Positions 30,327 to 39,361 of a stretch of 64,000 nucleotides of DNA are shown piece by piece. Both the position numbers and the translations under genes were made by a program. The notes under the pieces were generated by a model. That model worked only from the letters and a program-made list of their open reading frames with translations. It searched no databases and was not told the DNA's origin. Location of the stretch: NCBI GenBank assembly GCA_011620645.1, contig WOYS01000023.1, forward strand, positions 22,629 to 86,628, written 5' to 3'. The DNA is from Mycobacterium sp. (lineage in GTDB: Bacteria; Actinomycetota; Actinomycetes; Mycobacteriales; Mycobacteriaceae). Numbering within the stretch: the stretch's first letter is position 1; each line of letters begins with the position of its first letter.

Positions 30327-30551
30327 ATGACTTCTGCCGAGGCTTCCAAGGCGTCCGGCGCCAGGGCCGGCGCCATCGATCTCTCTGCCGCCAGCGCGGT
30401 GGTCTGGTTGGCGCTGACCGCTTTCCTCGCACTGCTGGTGCTCTACTTCGTCGGGATGGATCAGGGTGCGACGTCGGTGTTCGGCGCGAACACCGTCATC
30501 CACGAATTCGTGCACGACGCCCGGCATCTACTCGGCTACCCCTGCCACTAG
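30327..30551 (+). CDS. cbtB: Cobalt transporter subunit CbtB
   Basis: A 74-residue single-pass membrane protein. One helix spans about residues 22-42 (VVWLALTAFLALLVLYFVG), and the C-terminus carries the metal-ligand pattern HEFVHDARHLLGYPCH, the hallmark of CbtB. It works with CbtA in cobalt uptake. ATG 30327 has AAAGGA seven bases upstream. It is the first gene after the cobalamin riboswitch, and cbtA begins 22 bases after its stop. Confidence 0.92.
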   Translation: MTSAEASKASGARAGAIDLSAASAVVWLALTAFLALLVLYFVGMDQGATSVFGANTVIHEFVHDARHLLGYPCH

Positions 30552-30573
30552 ACGCCGGAAGCGACACACCCCG

Positions 30574-31410
30574 ATGGAAAAGAAGATCATCGGGCGCGGC
30601 CTGCTGGCCGGCGCCCTCGGCGGCATACTCGCATTCATCTGGTCCTGGATAGCCATCGAGCCGGTCATCGACCGTGCCATTGAATTCGAGGATGGCGCCA
30701 GCGCTGCACATGAGGCCATCGAACACGCCGGTGCGGCACATGAACACGGTGCCGAGGGTGGCATCGAGATCACCCGTACCGTGCAGTCCACGATCGGACT
30801 CGGGTTCGGCCTGGTGGCGTTCAGCGTCGCCATGGGCGCACTGCTGGCCGTCGTGTTCTGTGTGGCCTATGGCCGGCTGGGGGGATCGGCGGGCAGGAGC
30901 GCAGCGACCGGGGAATCAGCGTTGTCCGCCCGTGCCACGGCGGCCCTGCTGGCCGGCGGCATGCTGATCGCGCTGTGGATCGTGCCGTCACTGAAGTACC
31001 CGCCGAACCCGCCCGCGGTCAGTCTGGACGGAACCATACAGCAGCGCACCCTGCTGTATCTGCTGCTAATGGTGCTCTCGGCGGGATTGTTCGTCGGGGC
31101 GGCGCTGCTGGCCCGCAAGCTGGCACCCAAGCACGGTGTCTGGAACGCCTCGCTGATCGGCATCGCCGATTACCTGGTGTCGATGGCCGTGGTGTTCTTG
31201 ATCCTGCCGACCATCGACGAGACTCCCGGACCGATCACCGACGCCACGGGCACCATCATCTTCGGGGCATTCCCCGCTGATGATCTCTACGAGTTCCGGC
31301 TCTACTCGCTGGTCACCCAGGTGGTCATGTGGGCGACGATCGGCCTGGTGTTCGCCGCGCTGGTCTCGCGGCTGCTCGACCAGAAGCGGCGGGATTCCGT
31401 TTCTGCGTGA
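30574..31410 (+). CDS. cbtA: Cobalt transporter subunit CbtA
   Basis: A 278-residue integral membrane protein of the CbtA family (predicted cobalt transporter). There are about five hydrophobic segments: near residues 9-28, 69-92, 113-131, 146-167 and 183-203, with one more at the end. A His-rich loop (HEAIEHAGAAHEHGAE near residue 49) may bind metal. A diverged copy of the dispersed GAGCGCAGCGA repeat falls in the coding region near 30896, encoding part of a cytoplasmic loop. Its stop overlaps the start of the next gene (GTGA), so the downstream phosphatase is co-translated. Confidence 0.9.
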   Translation: MEKKIIGRGLLAGALGGILAFIWSWIAIEPVIDRAIEFEDGASAAHEAIEHAGAAHEHGAEGGIEITRTVQSTIGLGFGLVAFSVAMGALLAVVFCVAYGRLGGSAGRSAATGESALSARATAALLAGGMLIALWIVPSLKYPPNPPAVSLDGTIQQRTLLYLLLMVLSAGLFVGAALLARKLAPKHGVWNASLIGIADYLVSMAVVFLILPTIDETPGPITDATGTIIFGAFPADDLYEFRLYSLVTQVVMWATIGLVFAALVSRLLDQKRRDSVSA

Positions 31411-31955
31411 GTGAGGTCATCCGGCTGACCCTCGTATCGCATGCCATGACCGATGCGATGGCGGCCGGACGATTTCCCACCGACGAGCCGCTCAGTGCGC
31501 TCGGGCGCCGCCAAGCCAACACCTGCGTCGACCTCGGCGCGATCGATGCCGCGGTATGCGGACCCGAACAGCGCACGGTGCAGACCGCCGATCTGTTGGG
31601 CGTGCGTGCCACGATCGACTCCGGTCTCGCAGATCTCGATTGCGGACGGTGGCGCGGAGCCTCACTCGGTGGAATCGACGCCGCCGATATGACGGTCTGG
31701 CTCACCGACCCGACGCAGGCCCCGCATGGAGGCGAATCGATCGTCACGTTGCGCAGGCGGGTCGGCACGTGGATGGACGGCATCGCGCAACGGCGTGGCC
31801 GGCTGGTGGCCATCACCCATCCGTCGGTGATCAGGGCCGCCATCCTCATCGCGCTGAATGCTCCGCCGAAGTCCTTCTGGCGCATCGATATCGAGCCCGT
31901 GAGCCGTACCACCCTGCATTACCGGGCACCCGCTTGGACGCTTCGCTCGACCTAG
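31407..31955 (+). CDS. Histidine phosphatase family protein in the B12-riboswitch operon
   Basis: A 182-residue member of the phosphoglycerate mutase/histidine phosphatase superfamily. The catalytic His motif, usually RHGxT, reads SHAMT near residue 12; the second landmark LSALGRRQANTC follows, then a Glu-containing GGESI segment near 112 and the second His in AITHPSV near 138. Coupling to cbtA by a four-base overlap, under a cobalamin riboswitch, suggests it acts in cobalamin assembly, for example as an alpha-ribazole phosphate phosphatase (CobC-like). The altered first motif (S in place of R) makes activity and substrate uncertain. Confidence 0.82.
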   Translation: MSEVIRLTLVSHAMTDAMAAGRFPTDEPLSALGRRQANTCVDLGAIDAAVCGPEQRTVQTADLLGVRATIDSGLADLDCGRWRGASLGGIDAADMTVWLTDPTQAPHGGESIVTLRRRVGTWMDGIAQRRGRLVAITHPSVIRAAILIALNAPPKSFWRIDIEPVSRTTLHYRAPAWTLRST

Positions 31956-31967
31956 GCAGGGCCCGAA

Positions 31968-33332
31968 TCAGCGCGCCAGCGCGAACATCTGCTTGATCAC
32001 CGTCATCAGCCAGCCCGCGGTGCGCGGGCCGTAGAACCGCGGCCAGTTCATCTGCAGGCTGAGCACCCACGGCTGACCGCTGCGGTCCACCGCATACCAG
32101 CTGAAGGTCAGGTCCCCGGGAAGGTTGCCCGCCTTGGCGCCGATATACGGCCATTCGGCGGGGTCCAGGTCGATGCCGGGGATGGCGGACATGATGTCGC
32201 GCACCGGCGCCGCCGCACCGACCGCGGCGGTTTGCAGCGCGGCGTGCACCCGGCAGATGTCCTCGGCGCTGCCATACCATTCCGCGCCGATACTCGACGC
32301 CGGCGACCGTGTGCGCAGCGGATCCGGTTCGTAGGGACGGGAATTCGTCTCGTGTAGCAGCTCGACACGGTCCCGCGGGGATGCCTGTTCCCACTGCTCG
32401 CGAAGATCGGGTTCACCCCAGCCGACCGAGAAGATCTCGTGCATGGTGGGAAACGGCGTCATGCTGGCCGGGTCGTGATGCCCGGCATCGGCCAGCGCGC
32501 GTTCGACCGCGCCGGGGCCCAGGCGCGCCATCAGCAGGTCGGTGGCCATGTTATCGCTGGTGGCGATCATCTTCTCGGCGGCCCTGCGCACCGGGACCTG
32601 AGCGCCCGGCGGCAGCCGGTCGAAGCCGGACGAGCCGACGGCCTTGGCGCCCGCGGTGATGGTCAGCGGATCGTCCCAGTGCAGCGTGCCCGCCGTGACG
32701 GCTTCGGCCACCGCATAGAGCACGTAGAGTTTGAATATCGATGCCAGCGGCAATGATTCGGCTGTGTTGGTGCCTGCCACCTGCTCGCAGTGGCCGTCGT
32801 TGACCTTGGACAGCCGGTAGGAGTAGCGGGCACCGGTCTTGGACAGTGCCGCGTCCACATCGGCCCAGCTCGTCATCGGCGGCGTCTGATTGGTGACGGC
32901 GAAGCGTTCCACCAGCGTGCTGGCGTCATCGGTGCGGATCTCGATGTCCTGGCGCGCACCGTAGGAGGTGACCAGGTGCAGCGTCGCCGATCCGGCGCCG
33001 ATATCCACCCCGGCGACGGTGTACGGGCGGTCCAGCCACATCGTCTCCATTGTGGCGCCCACCTCGTCGACCTGCGTGGGCACCGCGAGCGTCCCGACTC
33101 CGACCGGCCCGATGGGCCAGTCGGAATTGAGCATGTCCATCACCTGCTTGGCGCGCACGCCAGGTGGGGTGTTGGTGTTGATCGCGGCGAGACTGTCGCC
33201 GGCGTTGGCTGAGGGTGTGCCGGATGGGACGCATCCGTTGACCGTGATGGTGACCAGGGCGGCAGTGCAGATCAGCGCCGCGATCCGGCGGGCCGCCCCG
33301 CCGCCGTCAGGCCTGGTTGCCGGTCCCCGCAA
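31968..33332 (-). CDS. lpqF: Beta-lactamase-like serine hydrolase lipoprotein LpqF
   Basis: About 454 residues. A class A beta-lactamase/PBP-like fold is indicated by SxxK as SIFK near residue 234, SDN as TSDNMATD near 307, and a KxG-type motif KAGN near 397. The N-terminus has a hydrophobic signal ending in VNGC, a plausible lipobox, so it is probably a lipoprotein. No ATG or GTG fits; TTG 33332 gives a length equal to the M. tuberculosis homologue and overlaps mhuD by 26 bases. The natural substrate is unknown and it is not a proven beta-lactamase. Confidence 0.85.
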   Translation of the reverse strand: MRGPATRPDGGGAARRIAALICTAALVTITVNGCVPSGTPSANAGDSLAAINTNTPPGVRAKQVMDMLNSDWPIGPVGVGTLAVPTQVDEVGATMETMWLDRPYTVAGVDIGAGSATLHLVTSYGARQDIEIRTDDASTLVERFAVTNQTPPMTSWADVDAALSKTGARYSYRLSKVNDGHCEQVAGTNTAESLPLASIFKLYVLYAVAEAVTAGTLHWDDPLTITAGAKAVGSSGFDRLPPGAQVPVRRAAEKMIATSDNMATDLLMARLGPGAVERALADAGHHDPASMTPFPTMHEIFSVGWGEPDLREQWEQASPRDRVELLHETNSRPYEPDPLRTRSPASSIGAEWYGSAEDICRVHAALQTAAVGAAAPVRDIMSAIPGIDLDPAEWPYIGAKAGNLPGDLTFSWYAVDRSGQPWVLSLQMNWPRFYGPRTAGWLMTVIKQMFALAR

Positions 33333-33624
33333 CGTCCAACACAACCTCGAACTCCAGCAGGGATGCCCCGGTGGAGACCGGCTTGGCCTGCTGCCCGGCA
33401 TGCGCCTCCGCGGCAGGGCCCTGGGCCCAGGCCTGGAATGCCTCATCGGACTCCCACTGGGTGACCACGAAATAGCGGTTCTCGCCCTTGACCGGGCGCA
33501 GCAGCTGGAAGCCGAGGAAACCGGGCTGGTTGTCGACGGCGTGTGCGCGGTGCGCGAAACGCTTCTCCAGCTCGGGGCCTGCGTCGGCCGGCACCTCGAT
33601 GGCATTGATCTTCACGACGGTCAT
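33307..33624 (-). CDS. mhuD: Heme-degrading monooxygenase MhuD
   Basis: A 105-residue ABM-fold enzyme that opens heme to mycobilin and releases iron without making carbon monoxide. The residues known to matter in M. tuberculosis MhuD are all at the expected positions: Asn7 (KINAIE), Arg22 (KRFAHR), Trp66 (FQAW) and His75 (AEAH). The identity is obvious over the full length. TAGCCT lies six bases before the ATG (33631-33636 on the minus strand), indicating a leaderless transcript. It is followed on the same strand by overlapping lpqF. Confidence 0.96.
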   Translation of the reverse strand: MTVVKINAIEVPADAGPELEKRFAHRAHAVDNQPGFLGFQLLRPVKGENRYFVVTQWESDEAFQAWAQGPAAEAHAGQQAKPVSTGASLLEFEVVLDVAGTGNQA

Positions 33625-33665
33625 GGCTTCAGGCTACCCGGACCCCGTCGCGGCAGGATGTCGGC

Positions 33666-34448
33666 ATGCGGAGCGAATTTCTCACTTCCCGCGGCGGCTC
33701 TGCCGCTGCAGACGGCGAGCCGCTGATCCTGGTGCACGGGCTGATGGGACGGGGCAGTACATGGTCGCGGCAGCTGCCCTGGCTGACCCGGTTCGGGCAG
33801 GTGTACACCTATGACGCGCCGTGGCATCGCGGGCGCGATGTCAGCGACCCGTACCCGATCAGCACCGAGCGTTTCGTCGATGACCTGGGCGCCGCGGTCG
33901 AGTCGTTGGGCGGTCCGGTGAAGCTGATCGGGCATTCGATGGGTGGTCTGCATTCGTGGGGTCTGGCTGCGGCCAGACCGGATCTGGTGACCGCGGTGGT
34001 GGTCGAGGACATGGCGCCCGATTTCCGGGGCCACACCACCGGACCGTGGGAGCCCTGGTTGCACGCGTTGCCGGTCGAGTTCGGTTCCGCGGAGCAGGTC
34101 TATCGGGAGTTCGGGCCGGTCGCCGGCCAATACTTCCTGGAGGCGTTCGACGAGACCGCTTCCGGCTGGCGCCTGCACGGGCACACCGCCCGCTGGATCG
34201 AGATCGCCGCGCAGTGGGGTACCCGTGACTACTGGCGGCAGTGGGAGTCGGTGCGGGTGCCGGTGCTGCTGCTGGAGGCGGGCGGCACCGTCGCCCCGCC
34301 CGGACAGATGCAACGGATGCACGAGACCGGTTACCGGACAACGTATCTGCACGTTCCAGGGGCGGGACACCTGATTCACGACGATGCGCCCGACGTCTAC
34401 CGGAATGCGGTCGAGTCGTTCCTATCGACGCTCGCCGGAGGCGCCTAG
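33666..34448 (+). CDS. Alpha/beta hydrolase
   Basis: A 260-residue alpha/beta hydrolase. The nucleophile elbow GHSMGG lies near residue 91, the oxyanion HG is in LILVHGLMGRGSTW near residue 20, the acid is probably the Asp of VVVEDMAPDF or a later Glu, and the catalytic His is in GAGHLIHDDAP near 237. It corresponds to Rv3591c. Substrate not known. It is convergent with mutY, with which it shares four bases at the stop. ATG 33666 follows the mhuD divergent promoter region by 41 bases. Confidence 0.9.
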   Translation: MRSEFLTSRGGSAAADGEPLILVHGLMGRGSTWSRQLPWLTRFGQVYTYDAPWHRGRDVSDPYPISTERFVDDLGAAVESLGGPVKLIGHSMGGLHSWGLAAARPDLVTAVVVEDMAPDFRGHTTGPWEPWLHALPVEFGSAEQVYREFGPVAGQYFLEAFDETASGWRLHGHTARWIEIAAQWGTRDYWRQWESVRVPVLLLEAGGTVAPPGQMQRMHETGYRTTYLHVPGAGHLIHDDAPDVYRNAVESFLSTLAGGA

Positions 34449-35341
34449 CTACCCTCGCCCGCCAGCGCGAACAGGCCGCCGGCCGTCTGTTCCACCAAAC
34501 CGTCGATCAGCAGCGAATCCAGTGCCCGATCCCGCTGGGCGGTATCGGACAGCCAGACCACATCGAGCTGGGCGCGCGTCACCGGGGTGACGCTGGCGCG
34601 CAGCACGTCGAGCAGTCGCCCGCGGACCTGGCGATCGGTCCCTGCGTACTTCTGCACCCGTCGTGCAGGTGCGCTGGCCGGTGGGTAACCGGCACTGCGC
34701 CAACGGCATTCGCGCAGCGGGCACAGGCCGCACTTCGGCCCGCGTGCGGTGCACACGATGGCCCCGAGTTCCATCAGCGCGGCCGAGAACCGTGGTGCGG
34801 TATCGCCATCGGGTAACAAGGCGGCCACCTCGTCGAGGTCGCGGGTGCTCGCCGCAGCCTCGTCGCATCCGTGAATCACCCGTGTCAGCACCCGTCGCAC
34901 ATTGGTGTCCACGACGGGGACCCGCTGTCGATAGGCAAAACACGCGATGGCCCGCGCGGTGTATGCGCCGACGCCGGGCAGTGTCAGCAGCGTCTCCACA
35001 TCCGCGGGCACCACATCGTCGTGATCGGCGGTGATCGCGACCGCGCACTCGTGCAGACGCTTGGCCCGGCGCGGGTATCCCAACTTGCCCCAGGCCCGCA
35101 ACACATCGGCGGAGCCCGCCGCCGCGGTGGCCGACGGCGTGGGCCACCGCGCGATCCAGTCCCGCCAAATCGGTTCCACCCGGTTGACCGGTGTCTGCTG
35201 GAGCATGAATTCGCTGACCAGGATCTGCCAGGCCGAGACACTCGGATGTCGCCACGGCAGATCGCGTTCGGCCTGGTCAAACCAGGCCAACAGCTCCTCC
35301 GGGTCGATACCGGTCACGGGCTCGGGCACAATACGGGTCAT
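34445..35341 (-). CDS. mutY: A/G-specific adenine glycosylase
   Basis: A 298-residue base-excision repair enzyme that removes adenine mispaired with 8-oxoguanine or guanine. The helix-hairpin-helix region LPGVGAYTARAIACFAYRQ lies near residue 113, with the catalytic Asp in VPVVDTNVRRV near 136, an early SEFMLQQTPVNRV block near 43, and the Fe-S cluster cysteines C-x6-C-x2-C-x4-C in CTARGPKCGLCPLREC near 196. The ATG at 35341-35339 overlaps the divergent can ATG at 35340-35342 in the palindrome CATG, so the two genes have no intergenic DNA. Confidence 0.96.
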   Translation of the reverse strand: MTRIVPEPVTGIDPEELLAWFDQAERDLPWRHPSVSAWQILVSEFMLQQTPVNRVEPIWRDWIARWPTPSATAAAGSADVLRAWGKLGYPRRAKRLHECAVAITADHDDVVPADVETLLTLPGVGAYTARAIACFAYRQRVPVVDTNVRRVLTRVIHGCDEAAASTRDLDEVAALLPDGDTAPRFSAALMELGAIVCTARGPKCGLCPLRECRWRSAGYPPASAPARRVQKYAGTDRQVRGRLLDVLRASVTPVTRAQLDVVWLSDTAQRDRALDSLLIDGLVEQTAGGLFALAGEGS

Positions 35342-35960
35342 GCCCGATTCGAATCCGATCTCCGCTTGGAAGGCACTCAAAGAGGGTAACGACCGCTTCG
35401 TTGCCGGACAGCCCGAGCATCCCAGCCAGGGTGTCGAGGACCGCGCCCGGCTTACCGAGGCGCAGAAGCCGACGGCCGTGCTGTTCGGCTGCGGTGACAG
35501 CCGCGTCGCCGCGGAGCTCATCTTCGACCAGGGTCTCGGCGACATGTTCGTCGTCCGCACGGCCGGGCATGTCATCGACTCGGCGGTGCTCGGCTCGATC
35601 GAGTACGCGGTCGGCGTGCTCAACGTGCCGTTGATCGCCGTGCTCGGCCACGACAGCTGCGGCGCGGTGAAGGCCACGCTGGCGGCCCTCGATGAGGGCG
35701 AGATCCCCGGCGGCTATGTCCGGGACATCGTCGAGCGGGTCATCCCGTCGATTCTGCTCGGCCGCCGCGACGGCCTGACCCGTGTCGACGAGTTCGAGGC
35801 CCGTCATGTCGCAGAGACCGGTGCGCAGCTGCTTGCCAGGTCAACGCTCATTGCTGAGCGGGTCGAGGCGGGCACCCTGGCGATCGTCGGTCTGACCTAC
35901 CACCTGTCCGACGGGCGGGTGGCGCTGCGCCATCACCTGGGCGATATCGGCGAAGCCTGA
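35340..35960 (+). CDS. canB: Beta-class carbonic anhydrase
   Basis: A 206-residue zinc enzyme interconverting CO2 and bicarbonate. Zinc ligands and the Asp-Arg dyad are in FGCGDSRV (Cys, Asp, Arg near 50) and LGHDSCGA (His, Cys near 104). Length and order match Rv3588c. The start shares bases with the divergent mutY start. CACAAT at 35327-35332 lies seven bases before the ATG and could serve as a leaderless -10 located inside the mutY coding sequence. Confidence 0.95.
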   Translation: MPDSNPISAWKALKEGNDRFVAGQPEHPSQGVEDRARLTEAQKPTAVLFGCGDSRVAAELIFDQGLGDMFVVRTAGHVIDSAVLGSIEYAVGVLNVPLIAVLGHDSCGAVKATLAALDEGEIPGGYVRDIVERVIPSILLGRRDGLTRVDEFEARHVAETGAQLLARSTLIAERVEAGTLAIVGLTYHLSDGRVALRHHLGDIGEA

Positions 35961-36029
35961 CCGATACCACACCCGACACGCCGACACGCCTCGAACGACG
36001 ATGCGTGACCCGGGCTTACCGTTGGGGTC

Positions 36030-36800
36030 GTGCTAGACACCGAACCCCACCGCCAGCTACCCCCGGAGATCTACCGGCGTCGCAGGGCGCTGGCCATTGG
36101 TGTCGCCTTCGTGGTGGCCACCCTTGTCGCCGGGATCGTGGCGATCGTGGTTGCCAACAGCTCCAGCTCGGGCAGCGGTACCGCAGATCCAACCGCCGAT
36201 ACCGAGGCCTCGCAGGCAGCCCCCACACCGCTGCCGGGGGAGGAACCCGGGGTCAAGACCCCGGTCGTGCCGCCGGCCGCGCAGACTCCGCCGCCGATGC
36301 CGACGCCCACCGTGGCGGTGGTCCCGCCGCCGGTGCTGCAGGAGGGCGAGGACTGCCCCGACTCCAACCTGGCGGTCAAGGGCATCACCAGCGCCCCCGA
36401 CTACGTGATGGGCGACCAGCCGAAGTTCACCATGGTGGTCACCAATATCGGACTGGTCGCGTGCAAGCGCGATGTCGGGGCCGCCGTGCTGGCCGCGTAC
36501 GTGTACTCGCTCGACAACAACCGGCTTTGGTCGAACCTGGACTGCGCACCGTCCAACGAAACCTTGGTCAAGACCTTCAACCCAGGTGAGCAGGTGACCA
36601 CCGAAGTCACCTGGACCGGAATGGGATCGGCCCCGAACTGCCCGCTGCCACGCGAGGCGATCGGTCCCGGCACCTACAACCTGCTGGTTCAGCTGGGCAA
36701 TCTGCGATCGGCGTCGGTTCCGTTCATCCTCGCCGCGGCGGCTCCGGCCGACGCTCCGCCTGCCGATGCGCCGCCGCCCGGGGAAGCGCCGACGCCCTAA
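36030..36800 (+). CDS. Membrane-anchored, Pro-rich exported protein
   Basis: A 256-residue protein equivalent to Rv3587c. A single membrane anchor lies near residues 17-38 (ALAIGVAFVVATLVAGIVAIVV), then a Ser/Thr/Pro-rich linker to about residue 105, then a folded domain with four cysteines (EDCPDSNLAVKG, LVACKRDV, NLDCAPSN, APNCPLPRE) that probably form two disulfides outside the cell. The tail repeats Ala-Pro-Asp. TACCGT at 36017-36022 lies seven bases before GTG 36030 (leaderless). The function is not known. It is convergent with disA, leaving only three bases between stops. Confidence 0.87.
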   Translation: MLDTEPHRQLPPEIYRRRRALAIGVAFVVATLVAGIVAIVVANSSSSGSGTADPTADTEASQAAPTPLPGEEPGVKTPVVPPAAQTPPPMPTPTVAVVPPPVLQEGEDCPDSNLAVKGITSAPDYVMGDQPKFTMVVTNIGLVACKRDVGAAVLAAYVYSLDNNRLWSNLDCAPSNETLVKTFNPGEQVTTEVTWTGMGSAPNCPLPREAIGPGTYNLLVQLGNLRSASVPFILAAAAPADAPPADAPPPGEAPTP

Positions 36801-36803
36801 GTC

Positions 36804-37886
36804 TCAGGCCAGCTGGTCGGCGATCGTCGACTCGGCCAGCTGGGACAGACCCTCCCTGATGTGGCGTGCCCACATCGAGCCGATGCCGTCCACCGACTGC
36901 AGGTCGGTCGCGCTGGCCGCGAGGACGCCCTGCAGCGAGCCGAACGACCGGACCAGCAGATCCACATGGGCGAACTGCAGTCGCGGTATGCCTGCCATAG
37001 CCCGGTAGCCGCGTGAACTCAGCGCCGAGTCCTGGGCTTCGATGGTCGATGGGTAGCCGAAAACCCTTGCCAGAGCGGTGAAATCGAGCAGTTCATTGTC
37101 GGAGAGGGAGTCCAGTTCCTCCAGGGTCGCGCTCACCTGCGCGGCGCTCGGCGGATCGGGATTGGCGTGATAGTCCCGCATGATCAGCTCGCGGGCGGTG
37201 TCGTTGCCGCCGACCAGTTCCTCCAGCTGCAACTTGAGCTGGCGGCCGTCGGTGCCCAGTTCGACGACATCGGCATCGATCTCCAGGCTGATCCGGCGCA
37301 CCATCTCGAGGCGCTGGGCCACCGTCATCACATCCCGCAGCGTCACGAAGTCTTCGATCTCGGCGGTGGAGAGCTGCCGGTTGACCTCGTCGAGGCGGGA
37401 TTTGTAGCGCTCCAGGGTGGCGATGGTCTGGTTGGCCCGGGACAGGATGGTCGGGGTTTCCGGCACCACATGACGCTCGCCATCCGCGTACACCGTGACG
37501 ATGCTCATCGAGTGGCTGACCGAGATGACCGGATATCCGGTCTGGACCGCGGTGCGTTCCGCGGAGCGGTGCCGGGTGCCGGATTCGTCGGTGGGTATCG
37601 ACGGATCGGGCACCAGCTGGACATTGGCCTTGAGAATCCGGGTGCCGTCGCTGGAAAGGACGACTGCGCCGTCCATCTTGGACAGCTCACGCAGCTTGGT
37701 CGGGGCGTAACGGACGTCCAGGGAGAAGCCACCGTCGCAGATGGTCTCGACGCTGTCGTCGTAGCCGAGCACGATCAGCGCGCCGGTACGGCCGCGCAGG
37801 ATCCGTTCCAGGCCGTCGCGCAGGTCGGTGCCCGGAGCCAGCCGCCCGAGCGTCTCGCGCAGCGTCGGGCGGGCCGGGTGCGCCAT
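36804..37886 (-). CDS. disA: Diadenylate cyclase / DNA integrity scanning protein DisA
   Basis: A 360-residue protein that makes cyclic di-AMP from two ATP and binds branched DNA. The DAC domain carries [14 protein letters not shown] near residue 70 and the RHR motif in [11 protein letters not shown] near 105, both needed for catalysis. A helical spine domain follows, and a C-terminal HhH DNA-binding region includes [19 protein letters not shown] near residue 335. The start ATG at 37886 follows radA by 38 bases; the radA-disA pair is conserved, and RadA is known to affect DisA activity in mycobacteria. Confidence 0.96.
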   Translation of the reverse strand: MAHPARPTLRETLGRLAPGTDLRDGLERILRGRTGALIVLGYDDSVETICDGGFSLDVRYAPTKLRELSKMDGAVVLSSDGTRILKANVQLVPDPSIPTDESGTRHRSAERTAVQTGYPVISVSHSMSIVTVYADGERHVVPETPTILSRANQTIATLERYKSRLDEVNRQLSTAEIEDFVTLRDVMTVAQRLEMVRRISLEIDADVVELGTDGRQLKLQLEELVGGNDTARELIMRDYHANPDPPSAAQVSATLEELDSLSDNELLDFTALARVFGYPSTIEAQDSALSSRGYRAMAGIPRLQFAHVDLLVRSFGSLQGVLAASATDLQSVDGIGSMWARHIREGLSQLAESTIADQLA

Positions 37887-37924
37887 GCTCCGGTCACCTC
37901 TGGACTTCACCGCCGTCGCGCCTC

Positions 37925-39322
37925 CTAGGATCGGCCGCCATTGTTGTCGATGGACTTGAGCTCCCGCAATGCCGTGCCGATGTTCTCGGCGGTGGTCAGC
38001 CGCAGACCGGCGGGCACTTCCTTGACGCCGGGCGGCACGATCGCTTCGGTGAAGCCCAACCGGGCCGCCTCGGCGAGCCTGCGGTCCATGCCGTTGACCC
38101 GGCGCAGGTCCCCGGCCAGGCCCACCTCGCCGATGGCGATCGCCGTTGCCGACAGCGGCAGATCGGTATGGGCCGATGCGATGGCCATGGCCACCGCCAG
38201 GTCTGCGGACGGGTCGGTCAATCGCATCCCGCCGACAGTGGACAGATAGATGTCGTGCTGGCCGAGTTTCAGGCCGGTCCGCTTCTCCAGCACCGCGGTG
38301 ATCATCGCGGCCCGGGCGGAGTCGATACCGCTGACGGCGCGCCGCGGGGTGCCCTGCGCCGCGTTGCCGATCAGCGCCTGCACCTCGCCGAGCAGCGGTC
38401 GCTTGCCGTCCATCGTCACCGTCACCGCGGTGCCCGGCACCGGGGCCGGGCGCTGATCCCGGAACAGCCCCGACGGGTCGGCAACGCACTCGATCCCGTT
38501 GTCGTGCAACAGGAAACAGCCCACCTCATCGGCCGCGCCGAAGCGGTTCTTCACGCCGCGCACCATCCGCAGCGCCGAGGCACGGTCACCCTCGAAGTGC
38601 AGGACGACATCGACCAGATGCTCCAGCGAACGCGGCCCCGCGATGGCGCCGTCCTTGGTGACATGGCCGACCAGCAACAGCGCGATGCCCTCAGACGCGC
38701 GGGCCATCTTGGCGTAGGACGTCAGCGCCGTGGTGACCGCACGAACCTGGGTGACGCCGCCGGTGACGCCATCGGACTCGGTGCTGGACATGGTCTGCAC
38801 CGAGTCGACCACCACCAGGGTGGGCTTGACCTGTTCGATATGGCCGAGTGCGGTCTGCAGATCGGATTCGGCGGCCAGGTACATCTCGTTATGCGTACAA
38901 CCGGTGCGTTCGGCGCGCAGCCGGATCTGCCCGGCGGATTCCTCGCCGGACAGGTACAGTGCGCGGCGCCCACCGCGCGCCCACCGGTGTGCGACCTCGA
39001 GCAGCAGGGTCGACTTGCCGACGCCAGGGTCACCGGCCAGCAGGGTCACCGATCCGGGCACCAGTCCGCCGCCGAGAACCCGGTCGAGTTCGCTGACGCC
39101 GGTGGGGAAGTGTTTGGTGACGCCGGGGTCGATGGAGGTGATCGGCACCGCGGGTGAGGACGGTGCCACCGCATGCCGGGTCGAGCTGCCGTTCAGTGCG
39201 GTGAGGGCGACGACTTCGTTGATGGTGCCCCAAGTGCTGCAGTCCGGGCAGCGCCCGACCCATTTGGGCATGACATGGTTGCACTCCGAACAGCGGTATT
39301 GCGAACGTACTTTCGAAGCCAC
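37925..39322 (-). CDS. radA: DNA repair protein RadA
   Basis: A 465-residue RecA-like branch-migration helicase. It has an N-terminal C4 zinc finger ([18 protein letters not shown] near residue 10), Walker [10 protein letters not shown] near 100, the RadA-specific KNRFG motif in [12 protein letters not shown] near 257, and a C-terminal Lon-like domain ([24 protein letters not shown] near 357). The GTG start at 39322 has TACCGT six bases upstream on the minus strand (39334-39329), so it is probably leaderless. Confidence 0.96.
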   Translation of the reverse strand: MASKVRSQYRCSECNHVMPKWVGRCPDCSTWGTINEVVALTALNGSSTRHAVAPSSPAVPITSIDPGVTKHFPTGVSELDRVLGGGLVPGSVTLLAGDPGVGKSTLLLEVAHRWARGGRRALYLSGEESAGQIRLRAERTGCTHNEMYLAAESDLQTALGHIEQVKPTLVVVDSVQTMSSTESDGVTGGVTQVRAVTTALTSYAKMARASEGIALLLVGHVTKDGAIAGPRSLEHLVDVVLHFEGDRASALRMVRGVKNRFGAADEVGCFLLHDNGIECVADPSGLFRDQRPAPVPGTAVTVTMDGKRPLLGEVQALIGNAAQGTPRRAVSGIDSARAAMITAVLEKRTGLKLGQHDIYLSTVGGMRLTDPSADLAVAMAIASAHTDLPLSATAIAIGEVGLAGDLRRVNGMDRRLAEAARLGFTEAIVPPGVKEVPAGLRLTTAENIGTALRELKSIDNNGGRS

Positions 39323-39334
39323 GCTGTGACGGTA
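39323..39334 (-). promoter_or_regulatory. Leaderless -10 element of radA
   Basis: TACCGT on the minus strand at 39334-39329, six bases before GTG 39322. It would also drive disA, which follows without its own obvious promoter. Confidence 0.5.
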
Positions 39335-39361
39335 GCCGTCAGGTCTGACAGAACGTCAGAT

